Source: JAHIVB01 sp964574705 (GTDB taxonomy: Bacteria; Bacillota_I; Bacilli_A; Izemoplasmatales; Hujiaoplasmataceae). From it: a stretch of DNA of 64,000 bases. The position numbers and the translations under genes are program-made. The notes beneath the pieces were generated by a model. It saw only the letters and a list, made by a program, of their open reading frames with translations. It was not told where the DNA came from and made no database searches. The stretch covers positions 1-64,000 of the forward strand of contig CAZNOO010000003.1 of the NCBI GenBank assembly GCA_964574705.1, read 5' to 3'. Below, piece by piece: positions 53,184-62,105 of this stretch (positions within the stretch are counted from its first letter, which is position 1; the number at the start of each line of letters is the position of its first letter).

Positions 53184-54407
53184 TTATTCAATGGAATTAT
53201 AATACTCGTCCAGCCAATCGATTTCGATGTCCGGCTTGTTTGTCTTCGTATATTTTGTCTTTTTTCCTTTTGCCATCGATTGATCATATTGGCTCTTTAA
53301 GTGCTTTACATAATCCATTGCGAGTTCTACTGTTTTTATCTGATTTCTCTTCCAACTCGATCCTACTTTTTCAAAGTAATCGTAGCTCGGAAGATTTCCA
53401 TTCTTGATTTGGAACGTATAAGCCAAAAGGACGTTGGCGACCCCCTTGTCAAGGCCGATGTCTTCAATCAGTCGCTCAGCAACTCGAAGATCCGAGGCGT
53501 TGACATGTCCATCCCCCAGTTCCTTCAGGAGTTGAATAGGCGGAACGACTTTGAAATACTCAAACGGATCTTGAGGAAGATCTTCAATGTTCTTCAGGGG
53601 TTCTTTGCTTGAGGTGTGTTCTATTCTAGAAGACAGTTTATAATGCTCTCTTGCTTCTGTCGCTAGTCTGCTGAGACTGACGATTTTGGTCTTTTCATCG
53701 AAACTTCTTGCATAGATGTCTCTTGCATCTAATTCATTCAGCCCATATACGTAAGCTAGATTTAGAATTTTATTCTTGACTGCTTTTGTCAATAGTGAAG
53801 GGTCATAAAATTCTTTTGGAATACTCTCTTCAAACGTTCTCCATTCAAAGGGATGGTTACTCACAAAAACACCATTGCCATTATGAACGCCAATCAAATC
53901 TTCTTCGATTTCGGGTTCAGAAAGAGGCATTGAAGGAAAAACTTCATCAAATGATTTTGTAATCCGTATATAGTTCTTTTTATTAAAAGATTTCGTTTTG
54001 AAAATATCAAGGACTTTCACAAAACGATCTTTGGAAATCGATGATTTTAAGTATTCTCCAAGGACGCCATCATTGACGAACGCAGAAGGCGACATCGGCA
54101 TGTTGATTTCATAGATGAATTGGTCATTTTGATAAAATACATCCAGAAGCCCGATGGCCTCAAGACGATGGCGATCTTTCTCAATCTCAGTGACGCTTTT
54201 ATTCACTAAAGATTCAAGATCATTATGCAGGTATTCTTTTGATGATAATTTTTGGCGATCAAGAAGGCTCGCAAGCGTGCAAAACAAAACAAACGCTCCC
54301 TCACCGATAATCGGTTGGTAAAAAAGCGTTAAGGTTTGATAATCCTGGCTTGAAATAACCGCTTTTGAAAACGCAACAAAGCGGTCTGTGCTTCTGAGTC
54401 CTTCCAA
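53184..54407 (-). CDS. dnaB: Replication initiation and membrane attachment protein DnaB (Firmicutes type)
   Basis: A 407-aa member of the DnaB/DnaD family with an N-terminal helical domain and a DnaB2-type domain near the C-terminus (DPFEYFKVVPPIQLLKELGD ... AYTFQIKNGNLPSYDYFEKV). It recruits DnaI at oriC. It is not the helicase of the same name in E. coli. The start is TTG at 54407, supported by GGGAGG. The C-terminal tail is Lys/Thr rich and may be disordered. Confidence 0.92.
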   Translation of the reverse strand: MEGLRSTDRFVAFSKAVISSQDYQTLTLFYQPIIGEGAFVLFCTLASLLDRQKLSSKEYLHNDLESLVNKSVTEIEKDRHRLEAIGLLDVFYQNDQFIYEINMPMSPSAFVNDGVLGEYLKSSISKDRFVKVLDIFKTKSFNKKNYIRITKSFDEVFPSMPLSEPEIEEDLIGVHNGNGVFVSNHPFEWRTFEESIPKEFYDPSLLTKAVKNKILNLAYVYGLNELDARDIYARSFDEKTKIVSLSRLATEAREHYKLSSRIEHTSSKEPLKNIEDLPQDPFEYFKVVPPIQLLKELGDGHVNASDLRVAERLIEDIGLDKGVANVLLAYTFQIKNGNLPSYDYFEKVGSSWKRNQIKTVELAMDYVKHLKSQYDQSMAKGKKTKYTKTNKPDIEIDWLDEYYNSIE

Positions 54408-54419
54408 AAATATACCTCC

Positions 54420-54785
54420 CTAAGGATGAAGTGCAGTCCCTTTGAATTTGAGTAGTTTATCTAAATCTTTATAGAATTCAATGACTTTTTTCTTGGGTCG
54501 TCCAAATCCTGCAAAACTAAAGAAATTGACTTTAAAATCAATTCCACATTCAATTGGAGTCACCTGTGTGATGGTCACGATGATGTCATACCCATTTGAA
54601 ATTACGTAAAGTTCTCCATGTTCGGGGTTGACATTTCGAACATCGAATTTGCCCGATGATGCCATTTTTTCAAATGCTTCCAAACACTGTTTGAAATTGT
54701 TTCTGTAATATCTCGTTCTTAATCCGGGATCCGAATGAAGTTCCCTTGTTTCACACGTTGGTGAAAAATAACTAGAAAATGACAT
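54420..54785 (-). CDS. Conserved-looking 121-aa protein of unknown function
   Basis: I do not recognise it. It has no signal or membrane segment; it opens with MSFSSYFSPTCETRELHSDP and ends in a Lys-rich stretch with FGRPKKKVIEFYKDLDKLLK. It looks like a small alpha/beta protein. It sits between coaE and dnaB, where Bacillus has nrdR, but it has no zinc ribbon or ATP-cone and is not NrdR. The ATG at 54785 follows AAGGAG. Its fixed place in a replication operon suggests a link to replication or its control; that is only inference. Confidence 0.75.
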   Translation of the reverse strand: MSFSSYFSPTCETRELHSDPGLRTRYYRNNFKQCLEAFEKMASSGKFDVRNVNPEHGELYVISNGYDIIVTITQVTPIECGIDFKVNFFSFAGFGRPKKKVIEFYKDLDKLLKFKGTALHP

Positions 54786-54796
54786 CTCATCACTCC

Positions 54797-55384
54797 TTAT
54801 AATATCTTCAATAATTTTTCAAATTGACTATATGTCGATTCAATATCTTTCGAGTTGTCAATGACAAACGTCGCCAATTTTTTCTTTTTCTCGAGGGACA
54901 TTTGAGCCTTGATTTTTAACTTGGCATTCTCCAAATCTACGTGATCTCGGTTCATCAAACGTTCTATTTCAGTTTTCATATTTGCGTAGACGCAAATTGT
55001 TTCATCGCACAATTCATGAAAATCAGATTCAAATAACAGTGGAACAACCAAAACAACGATTTTGGTATTTGTGGCTCTGAATTCCTGTAATTGTAGAATG
55101 ACTTCGCTTTTGATAATCGGATGAGTCAAGCTATTTAGTCTTTTTCTTTCAGAATCGTTTAAAAAGATGAATTTACTGAAATACTGCCAATTGATGTTGT
55201 CATCATCCTTGAGAATCTGGGTTCCAAAGGCGTCTACCAGTTTATTATACAATACTTTTTTGGGTTTTGACAATTCTTTATAGACAAAATCGGTATCCAC
55301 TACAGGAATGCCAGCATCTTTGAACCACATAGAAACCGTAGATTTTCCAGAGGCAATGCCTCCGGTCAAACCAATTACTTTCAT
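54797..55384 (-). CDS. coaE: Dephospho-CoA kinase
   Basis: Last step of CoA synthesis. The P-loop GLTGGIASGKSTVS, LTHPIIKSEV and VVPLLFES are family motifs. The ATG at 55384 (MKVIGLTGG) follows a GAGTG-type site; a GTG at 55393 is possible. 195 aa. It follows mutM by 9 bases. The pantothenate pair lies further upstream, but the two are not adjacent. Confidence 0.94.
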   Translation of the reverse strand: MKVIGLTGGIASGKSTVSMWFKDAGIPVVDTDFVYKELSKPKKVLYNKLVDAFGTQILKDDDNINWQYFSKFIFLNDSERKRLNSLTHPIIKSEVILQLQEFRATNTKIVVLVVPLLFESDFHELCDETICVYANMKTEIERLMNRDHVDLENAKLKIKAQMSLEKKKKLATFVIDNSKDIESTYSQFEKLLKIL

Positions 55385-55393
55385 CTGAATCAC

Positions 55394-56215
55394 TCACATT
55401 CTTTGACATTTTGGACAAAAATAGGACGTTCTTCCTGCCACCTTTGTCTTTTCAAGGACAGTAGAGCACTTCTTGCATAACTCGTCAGCGTGTGTATGAA
55501 CATTCAATTCATTTTGAAATCTTCCTGTAATGCCGTCTCCATAACTGAAACTATGGACGGACGCGCCTCCAAGGTCAATTGCCTTCTGTAAAATGTTTTT
55601 TGAAGAAATGGCGATGTTCTTAAATTCTTTATCGGTAATCGATGAGCAAAGTCTCGCTGGATGAACTTTGCTTGAATACAGTACCTCATCTACATAGATA
55701 TTCCCTAGTCCAGATACAACGGACTGGTCCAAAAGCCCAGCTTTGATGGGCCGATTGGAATGATGAAGTAATTCCTTTAAATACGTCCAGGAAAAGCCTT
55801 CATCAAATGGCTCATACCCAAGCGTTGAAAGTCCGGTTTTAGAGATTTGTTCAAAACCAAGCACTTCCATTGTGCCAAATTTACGAGTATCGTGATATCT
55901 TAATGATTCTCCACTCTCTAGGAAGAAAATCATATGTTCGTGCTTTGAAATTGGAATTGTGGAATCTTTGATAAAATATTTACCTTCCATCCGAAGATGG
56001 CTTATGAGTTTATAATTGGTGAGGATGAAAATGAGATACTTCCCTCTTCTTTCAATGCCGTGAAAAGTTTCACCAATCAATTTTGAAGAAAATGTTTCGA
56101 CAGTATCGTTGACTATCATTTTATCATATAACGCTTGTACTGAAACAATCTTTTGGTTTAAGATTCTTGGAAGTAACGTAATTCTTACCGTTTCTACCTC
56201 TGGTAACTCAGGCAT
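55394..56215 (-). CDS. mutM: Formamidopyrimidine-DNA glycosylase
   Basis: Removes 8-oxoguanine and formamidopyrimidines and nicks the abasic site. The catalytic N-terminus PELPEVETVR is present, with Lys in HLRMEGKYF, and the C-terminal zinc finger C-x2-C ... C-x2-C (CKKC ... CPKC). 273 aa is normal. It starts 1 base after polA ends, in the conserved order polA-mutM-coaE. Confidence 0.97.
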   Translation of the reverse strand: MPELPEVETVRITLLPRILNQKIVSVQALYDKMIVNDTVETFSSKLIGETFHGIERRGKYLIFILTNYKLISHLRMEGKYFIKDSTIPISKHEHMIFFLESGESLRYHDTRKFGTMEVLGFEQISKTGLSTLGYEPFDEGFSWTYLKELLHHSNRPIKAGLLDQSVVSGLGNIYVDEVLYSSKVHPARLCSSITDKEFKNIAISSKNILQKAIDLGGASVHSFSYGDGITGRFQNELNVHTHADELCKKCSTVLEKTKVAGRTSYFCPKCQRM

Positions 56216-56216
56216 C

Positions 56217-58862
56217 TTACTTCACCTCAAACAAATTCGTTCCGAAACTGCCTTCAATCGACAATGGAATTGAGAAGGGAACTGCATGCTCCATCTTGTC
56301 ATAAACCATCTTTTCAACAATGTCTTTTTCTGCAGGTGGAACCGAGAAAACAAGCTCATCGTGGATTTGTAGGAGCATTTTGGTTTCTAGTTTTAGTGAT
56401 TTAATTTCTTTTTCAATCAAGACCATTGCTATTTTTAAAATGTCCGCGGCAGATCCTTGGATCGGTGCATTCATTGCCATTCTCTGACCAAATTGTCTCA
56501 ATTGATAGTTGCTTGATGAAGCTTCCGGAATATACCTTCTCCTTTGAAACATCGTTTGGACATATCCTAGGGTCTTCGCATCTTCGATTTGTTTATCCAT
56601 GAATACTTTGATTTCAGGGTAGTTTTCGAAATAATGAGCAATGAATCTTTCTGCTTGTTTCGGTGAAATTTGAAGATCTTCAGATAATCCCCATGCCGTT
56701 TTTCCATAGATGATCCCGAAATTGATTGCTTTTGCTTGCCTGCGCATAAGTGGCGTGATGTTTTCTGTATGAAAAATAAGTTTGGCAGTTGAAACATGGA
56801 TATCTTCATTGTTGATAAAGGCTTGTTTCAACGCTTTGACGTCCGCCATTTCCGCTAGTACTCTTAATTCGATTTGAGAGTAGTCACATGAGAAAAGTAA
56901 TCTGTCATTTTCAGTAACGAAAATTTTTCGAAGTTCTTTTCCTTCTTCGGATCGAATTGGGATATTTTGCAGATTGGGTTCAATCGATGACAATCTTCCG
57001 GTTTGAGTGGCGGCTTGTTTATATATGGTATGAATCTTTGAGTCGTTCTTAAGGGTAAGTGCTGATTTTAAGCCTTCATAATACGTCGAATACAGTTTCG
57101 TGAGTGTTCTGTATTCCATTAGACTTCCGATAACTGGATGGAATGAATCTAATTGTTTTAATACGGATACATCCGTTGAATATCCAGATTTATTCTTCTT
57201 CGAGTAAGGTAATTGAAGTTTTTCAAAGAGAATCGTTCCAAGTTGTTTTGGACTGTTTATGTTGAAGTTTTCTCCCGAGAGGTCATAAATCAACTTTTCC
57301 AAATCATCGATTCGTCTTTTTAAATCCAATCCAATTTCTTCTAGTTTTTCAGCATCAACAAAAATGCCTGTATATTCCATGTCAGCTAGTGTGCCAGATA
57401 GTGGTAACTCAATGTCATTGAGGAGCCTTAATTGGTCATAAGCTTTATTTTTTTGAAGCATATCATCTTTGAGCATAAGGATGGCTTTCGCCTTATTGAC
57501 GATATGGTCGGATACAATTTTTTCGTCTTCAGGCAAATTGAATTTAGCGCCTTTGGAATATATTTCTTCATCGTAAGATACATCATAGTAGTCAAATGAT
57601 GAAACGATAACCTTAAAATCTTCTTTGGTCAGGTTTGGATTGATGAGATAAGCTGCGAGTAACAAATCGAACTCGACGCCATTCACTTCCAAATGATCCC
57701 ATAACAAAGAAACTTTCATTTGTTTGAAATCAAAAGTGTATTTAATCTTCTTATCGTCCTTTAACCATTCTTTAAAAGATTTGGATTCTTTTGCATATTC
57801 GTAAGGGATATAATAACGCCCCTTATGGCTTGCGAGTCCGAATCCAATTCGTTGAGCAACGTGATAGTTTGACCCAAACAGTTCTAAATGGATGCTCATT
57901 GGAGATGTTAAAATCTTTTGGATTTCTTGGTCGGATTTCAAAATTGAATAGGAAGAAGAGATCGGTTCGATCTTTACTTCTTCCACTTTTTTCTGAGGAA
58001 CTTCCATTCTTCTTAAAAAGTGATGAAACTCCATCTTTTGATAGAAAGAAGTTAATTGATCAAAATCGGGTCCGGTGTATTCTAAATTTTCAATCACGAT
58101 TTGATTCTCAAAATCAGTTGAAATCGTTGCGAGTTGTTTAGAGAAAAATGCAACTTCTTTTGAAGTCTCAATTCTTTCTTTCAATTTGCCTTTTAATTCA
58201 GAGGTGTGTTCGAATATATTTTCTAGCGTATCATATTTTTCTAATAAAGATACTGCAGTCTTGTCTCCAATCCCTCTGATCCCCGGAATGTTGTCCGAAG
58301 GATCTCCAACGAGTCCTTTGTAGTCTGTCATTTGGGAAGGGCGAAAGCCAAGTTTCTCAATCATAAAGTCCGGTGTATAAGTATCGTATTCCTTAAACCC
58401 CTTCTTTGATACAATCTGATTGACATTTTGATCTAATAATTGGAAAAGGTCGTGGTCATTACTAATGATGGTGACTTCATCAAATTTGTCTTTGAAATGC
58501 TTGGCACAAAATCCAATGATGTCGTCCGCTTCATATCTGTCCTGAACATAATAAGGTATCCCTGCGGCAGCAAAATATTCGCTCATGAAAGGAAACTGCA
58601 TGACAAGTTCTGATGGCGTTTCTTTTCGTGTGCCCTTATAATCTTCAAAGACTTCATGGCGATGAGTTTTACCTTTAGGGTCAAGCGCAACCAAAAGATG
58701 CGTAAAATCCATCTTAAAAATCATTTGCATAGAATTTACAAGACCGTAAATACCATTGGTATAGACTCCGTTTGAGTTTTGCATTAAGTTCCCCATTGCA
58801 GCTGTCGCATAGTAAGAACGAAACAATAGATTGCTTCCATCAATCAATAGCAATTTTTTCAT
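56217..58862 (-). CDS. polA: DNA polymerase I, proofreading domain degenerate
   Basis: Fills gaps and removes RNA primers. The 5' nuclease (MKKLLLIDGSNLLFRSYY, YEADDIIG, ISNDHDLFQL, GDPSDNIPGI) is whole. The polymerase has DYSQIELRVLAE, RRQAKAINFGIIYG and QIHDELVFSV. The middle 3'-5' exonuclease lacks the DxE motif: the expected position reads SIHLELFGSNY, so proofreading is probably lost, as in Bacillus. The ATG at 58862 follows GAGGTG and gives 881 aa. Confidence 0.96.
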   Translation of the reverse strand: MKKLLLIDGSNLLFRSYYATAAMGNLMQNSNGVYTNGIYGLVNSMQMIFKMDFTHLLVALDPKGKTHRHEVFEDYKGTRKETPSELVMQFPFMSEYFAAAGIPYYVQDRYEADDIIGFCAKHFKDKFDEVTIISNDHDLFQLLDQNVNQIVSKKGFKEYDTYTPDFMIEKLGFRPSQMTDYKGLVGDPSDNIPGIRGIGDKTAVSLLEKYDTLENIFEHTSELKGKLKERIETSKEVAFFSKQLATISTDFENQIVIENLEYTGPDFDQLTSFYQKMEFHHFLRRMEVPQKKVEEVKIEPISSSYSILKSDQEIQKILTSPMSIHLELFGSNYHVAQRIGFGLASHKGRYYIPYEYAKESKSFKEWLKDDKKIKYTFDFKQMKVSLLWDHLEVNGVEFDLLLAAYLINPNLTKEDFKVIVSSFDYYDVSYDEEIYSKGAKFNLPEDEKIVSDHIVNKAKAILMLKDDMLQKNKAYDQLRLLNDIELPLSGTLADMEYTGIFVDAEKLEEIGLDLKRRIDDLEKLIYDLSGENFNINSPKQLGTILFEKLQLPYSKKNKSGYSTDVSVLKQLDSFHPVIGSLMEYRTLTKLYSTYYEGLKSALTLKNDSKIHTIYKQAATQTGRLSSIEPNLQNIPIRSEEGKELRKIFVTENDRLLFSCDYSQIELRVLAEMADVKALKQAFINNEDIHVSTAKLIFHTENITPLMRRQAKAINFGIIYGKTAWGLSEDLQISPKQAERFIAHYFENYPEIKVFMDKQIEDAKTLGYVQTMFQRRRYIPEASSSNYQLRQFGQRMAMNAPIQGSAADILKIAMVLIEKEIKSLKLETKMLLQIHDELVFSVPPAEKDIVEKMVYDKMEHAVPFSIPLSIEGSFGTNLFEVK

Positions 58863-58902
58863 TAGTTCACCTCGATGTATCAATTAATTCTATCACAGAA
58901 CG

Positions 58903-58935
58903 AAAAAAAATGCACAGTGGATGTGCATTTTGAGG
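58903..58935 (-). terminator. Terminator after coaX
   Basis: On the minus strand AAATGCACA, loop TCCAC, TGTGCATTT followed by a run of T, just past the coaX stop and before polA. Confidence 0.9.
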
Positions 58936-58939
58936 CTGT

Positions 58940-59695
58940 TTATTTTTTTGAAATATTACGTTTGTAAACACTTAACAACCCTTTTAATATCAGTAGTTCG
59001 TCGAGTGGATACACTTCGTTTAGCAATGGTAAAATCAGTTTAGCATGTCCTCCGGTGAGTATCACTTTTAGGTCTGGATGATTGACTTGTTTCTTAATTC
59101 TTTGAATCATCCCTTCAATCATCGATGCATGTCCAAACATCAGTCCAGATTTGATAGAATCTGTAGAATTGGTTCCCAACAATTTTGAAGGAGTGTCCAG
59201 TTCAACTTGAGGAAGTAGACTTGTTTTCGTGACCAAAGCATTTCTGGAAGTGGTCAGTCCCGGAGCAATAACGACACCTTTGAGATTAGAATCTTCAATA
59301 TAGGTGAAAGTTGTTGCCGTTCCCAAATCAACAATCAGAATCGTCTTGTCATACAAAGAGATGGCTGCAACAGCATTTGCAATGATGTCTCCTCCGACTT
59401 CTTTTGGATTGTCGGTGGTAATCTTCAATCCGGTTTTAACACCCATTCCAAGGAAGGTCGGAATCAAACCAAACCGTTCTTGAAAATAGTCTTTAAATAC
59501 TTCATTCAATTCTGGAACGACACTTGAAATAACGACGGCATCAACGTCTTTAAGAAATTGATTGAGGGTAATGGCATACTCGTCTGCAGATTTTGTTTTT
59601 TCGGTATTAATCCGGTAAACATGATCAATCTTATCTCCGGTTTTTGAGAACGCAATTGCAATCGACGTATTTCCGATGTCTATCAAAGAAATCAT
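58940..59695 (-). CDS. coaX: Pantothenate kinase, type III
   Basis: Phosphorylates pantothenate, the first CoA step, without being inhibited by CoA. The N-terminus SLIDIGNTSIAIAF is the acetate-and-sugar-kinase phosphate motif; VGGDIIANAVAA, ILIVDLGTATTFTYI and ILTGGHAKLIL follow. 251 aa is usual. It starts 1 base after an ECF-type membrane protein, which probably imports its substrate. Confidence 0.95.
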   Translation of the reverse strand: MISLIDIGNTSIAIAFSKTGDKIDHVYRINTEKTKSADEYAITLNQFLKDVDAVVISSVVPELNEVFKDYFQERFGLIPTFLGMGVKTGLKITTDNPKEVGGDIIANAVAAISLYDKTILIVDLGTATTFTYIEDSNLKGVVIAPGLTTSRNALVTKTSLLPQVELDTPSKLLGTNSTDSIKSGLMFGHASMIEGMIQRIKKQVNHPDLKVILTGGHAKLILPLLNEVYPLDELLILKGLLSVYKRNISKK

Positions 59696-59696
59696 G

Positions 59697-60338
59697 TTAA
59701 TTGCTCATTTCTTCTGATTCATCGTCTCTGTTCATATTCATTGTCAATCGCATGTAAATCGTTCCACCGATAACTGCTGCAAGAACGGCTTCAATGGTAG
59801 CTGAAATTGGAACAAAAGATGCTACTAAAGCAGTTAAATACGGAATAAAAGATTCAGCAAGAGAATTATAACCCAAAACCATCGTAAATGATGTCCATAA
59901 TAATGGCAGGACCAACAATGTATGAATAACTGAAAGCAAGAAGAAACTAACTATCAATGCAACATACTTCACTTTGAAAATCTTTAAGAAAAATTGAACG
60001 ACATCATAAATGATAAAACCGAATATCATTCTTGGCAAAACTGAAACCCAAGGATAAACAAATAATGGGGATGAATAAATGAAAGCTGCAATCAAAGAAA
60101 TTATTCCAAATGCAGTTCCTAAATAAAAGCCCATCTTTCTACCGAGCAAAGCTGCTCCAATCAACACCGGGATATGAATGATGGTCGCTTCAATGTTCGG
60201 TGCAATACGGATGAATCCCAAAGAAGCTCCTACTCCGTTTGGAACAAGTCCCAACACTGCAATGATTGCGATAAACATTGCAAGAATTGTCATTTCTCTG
60301 ACTTTTTCTTTGTTGCTTTTTAAAACTTTTGTTTTCAT
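59697..60338 (-). CDS. ECF transporter substrate-binding (S) component, probably for pantothenate
   Basis: An integral membrane protein of about six segments with the S-component layout: an early cytoplasmic helix (REMTILAMFIAIIAVLGLVP), a loop with APNIEATIIHIPVLIGAALL and further segments ending near residue 200. The gene overlaps no other but lies 1 base before coaX, which makes pantothenate the likely substrate (PanT). The ATG at 60338 follows GGAAAGGGA. Energy-coupling ATPases and EcfT are not in the window. Confidence 0.8.
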   Translation of the reverse strand: MKTKVLKSNKEKVREMTILAMFIAIIAVLGLVPNGVGASLGFIRIAPNIEATIIHIPVLIGAALLGRKMGFYLGTAFGIISLIAAFIYSSPLFVYPWVSVLPRMIFGFIIYDVVQFFLKIFKVKYVALIVSFFLLSVIHTLLVLPLLWTSFTMVLGYNSLAESFIPYLTALVASFVPISATIEAVLAAVIGGTIYMRLTMNMNRDDESEEMSN

Positions 60339-60393
60339 AATTTCCCTTTCCAAGCCACTTATTGTGGTCTCATAAGATATTTATTTTAAAAGA

Positions 60394-61458
60394 TCAAACG
60401 TTTGATTTGATTTCGTTGACCTTATTAAAATCAAGTTCTTTCAGCATTTCTAGGACTACTTTTTTTACAGCTTCATAGTCATCAATGTGAATCATCGATG
60501 TCGTTGAATGAATATATCTTGCAGGCATTCCTATGGTACAAACCAAGACCCCCGCTTCAGACAATTGTACCGCTGCGGCATCCGTTCCACCCATAGATTT
60601 ATAATACTGGAATGGTATTGAGTGTTTCTTCGCAACAGATTCGACGAACATTTTCATGCCTTGATGCATGATTGCTCTAGGGTCATAGAACCGAATCATG
60701 AATCCTTTTCCGAGCGTTCCGCCGACTTCAGTCTCTTCAAAAGTGTCGGAACAAGGTGAGCAATCTACAGCGATAAAGACATCAGGTTTAATCATGAACG
60801 ATGAAGTCTGTGCACCTCTTAAGCCAACTTCTTCTTGAACGTTGGCGCCAGCGACAAATTTACAGGGAAGTTCTTCTTTTTTGATGCTTTCAAGCAAATC
60901 CAAAGCCATTGCAGATCCAAACCGATCATCCCAAGCTTTAGAAATGATTTTCTTTCCATCCTTGGTAAAAGTATAGTTGTTATGAAATACGATTTGTTGC
61001 CCGACTTTTACACCGAGTGATGTGGCATGTTCTTTTGAGTCAGCCCCAATGTCTAACAAGAAATCATCGAATGTACTGATTTGCTTTGTCGTTTCATCCC
61101 TTAAAAGATGTGGGGGTTTTGCTCCGATGACACCTGGGCAAAAAGATCCATCGTCCAAAACAATGTTCATATGTTGACTTAACATAACGGGAGGATTGAT
61201 TCCGCCAATCGGAATCAATTTTATGAATCCCTTTTCAGTTATTTCAGTAACCATCGCTCCGACTTCGTCCATGTGCCCTGCCATCATAACGGTAGGACCA
61301 GAGGAATTTTCATTCACAATGCCGAAAATCGATCCAAGTTTGTCTTGGATGACTATTTCTGAAACTTTTTCCAAATGCATTCTCATATATTGGCGAACAT
61401 ACTTCTCATGACCAGATACGCCGGGAAGTTCTACGAGGTTTCGATAATGCTCTTTCAT
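60394..61458 (-). CDS. M42-family glutamyl aminopeptidase
   Basis: A cytosolic metal aminopeptidase that forms large oligomers. The metal ligands are in MAGHMDEVGAMV (His, Asp), SKAWDDRFG (Asp), QEEVGLRGAQ (catalytic Glu and ligand), AVDCSPC and PARYIHS. 354 aa is normal. The start overlaps the trmB stop (ATGA), with GGAG in the end of trmB, so it is coupled to it. Confidence 0.94.
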   Translation of the reverse strand: MKEHYRNLVELPGVSGHEKYVRQYMRMHLEKVSEIVIQDKLGSIFGIVNENSSGPTVMMAGHMDEVGAMVTEITEKGFIKLIPIGGINPPVMLSQHMNIVLDDGSFCPGVIGAKPPHLLRDETTKQISTFDDFLLDIGADSKEHATSLGVKVGQQIVFHNNYTFTKDGKKIISKAWDDRFGSAMALDLLESIKKEELPCKFVAGANVQEEVGLRGAQTSSFMIKPDVFIAVDCSPCSDTFEETEVGGTLGKGFMIRFYDPRAIMHQGMKMFVESVAKKHSIPFQYYKSMGGTDAAAVQLSEAGVLVCTIGMPARYIHSTTSMIHIDDYEAVKKVVLEMLKELDFNKVNEIKSNV

Positions 61459-62105
61459 ATTTTTTTCTCCTTGTGGTAGACAGCGTGTAGATAAAAGATT
61501 GGTTTCCCCATCTCAACAAATTTCTCTTCGAATTCTGTCGCTACATTGTCTTTCGTGTTGTGATAATCGAGACTTAGCTCTTTAACAAAAAAAGCAGGGT
61601 CTGCATTGAATTGCATCATAGAATATTCAAAAAAGCCGAAATTGTCTGTTTTTAATTTGATAGATGAATTGTTTTTTAAAATGACTTTGTATTTTTTAAG
61701 AAAGTTCGGATGCGTCAATCTTCTTTTCGCTTGTCTTTTTTTAGGCCAAGGATCTGAAAAATTAAGATAAAGCCCACTGATTTCAGAAGATGAAAAGAAG
61801 GTTTCGATTTCTGTTGCATCCTTTTGAATGAAGATGGCATTGTCGAGTGGATTTGCAAGAAGCTTCTCCAACCCTCTTACAACTACGGAATCATACTTCT
61901 CAATTCCAATGAAGTTCCGCTCTGGGTGGCGTTTCGCCATTTCAAAGATGAACTGGCCCTTTCCACACCCCACTTCAATTTCAATCGGATTTTGATTCAT
62001 GAAAATGGCGTGCCAATGACTTTTTTTGTCTTCAGGGGAAGTGAAAATCATTGTAGGATGTTTCGAAATCAATTTTGAAGCATATGGAACTTTTCTAAGC
62101 CTCAT
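61455..62105 (-). CDS. trmB: tRNA (guanine-46-N7)-methyltransferase
   Basis: Adds m7G to the variable loop of tRNA. The AdoMet site IEVGCGKGQFIFEMAKRHPE, NFIGIEKYDSVVVRGLEK and the diagnostic LNFSDPWPKKRQAKRRLTHP with the C-terminal TEFEEKFVEMGKPIFYL are present. 216 aa. It overlaps both neighbours by 4 bases, forming a pepV-trmB-M42 operon. Confidence 0.97.
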   Translation of the reverse strand: MRLRKVPYASKLISKHPTMIFTSPEDKKSHWHAIFMNQNPIEIEVGCGKGQFIFEMAKRHPERNFIGIEKYDSVVVRGLEKLLANPLDNAIFIQKDATEIETFFSSSEISGLYLNFSDPWPKKRQAKRRLTHPNFLKKYKVILKNNSSIKLKTDNFGFFEYSMMQFNADPAFFVKELSLDYHNTKDNVATEFEEKFVEMGKPIFYLHAVYHKEKKI

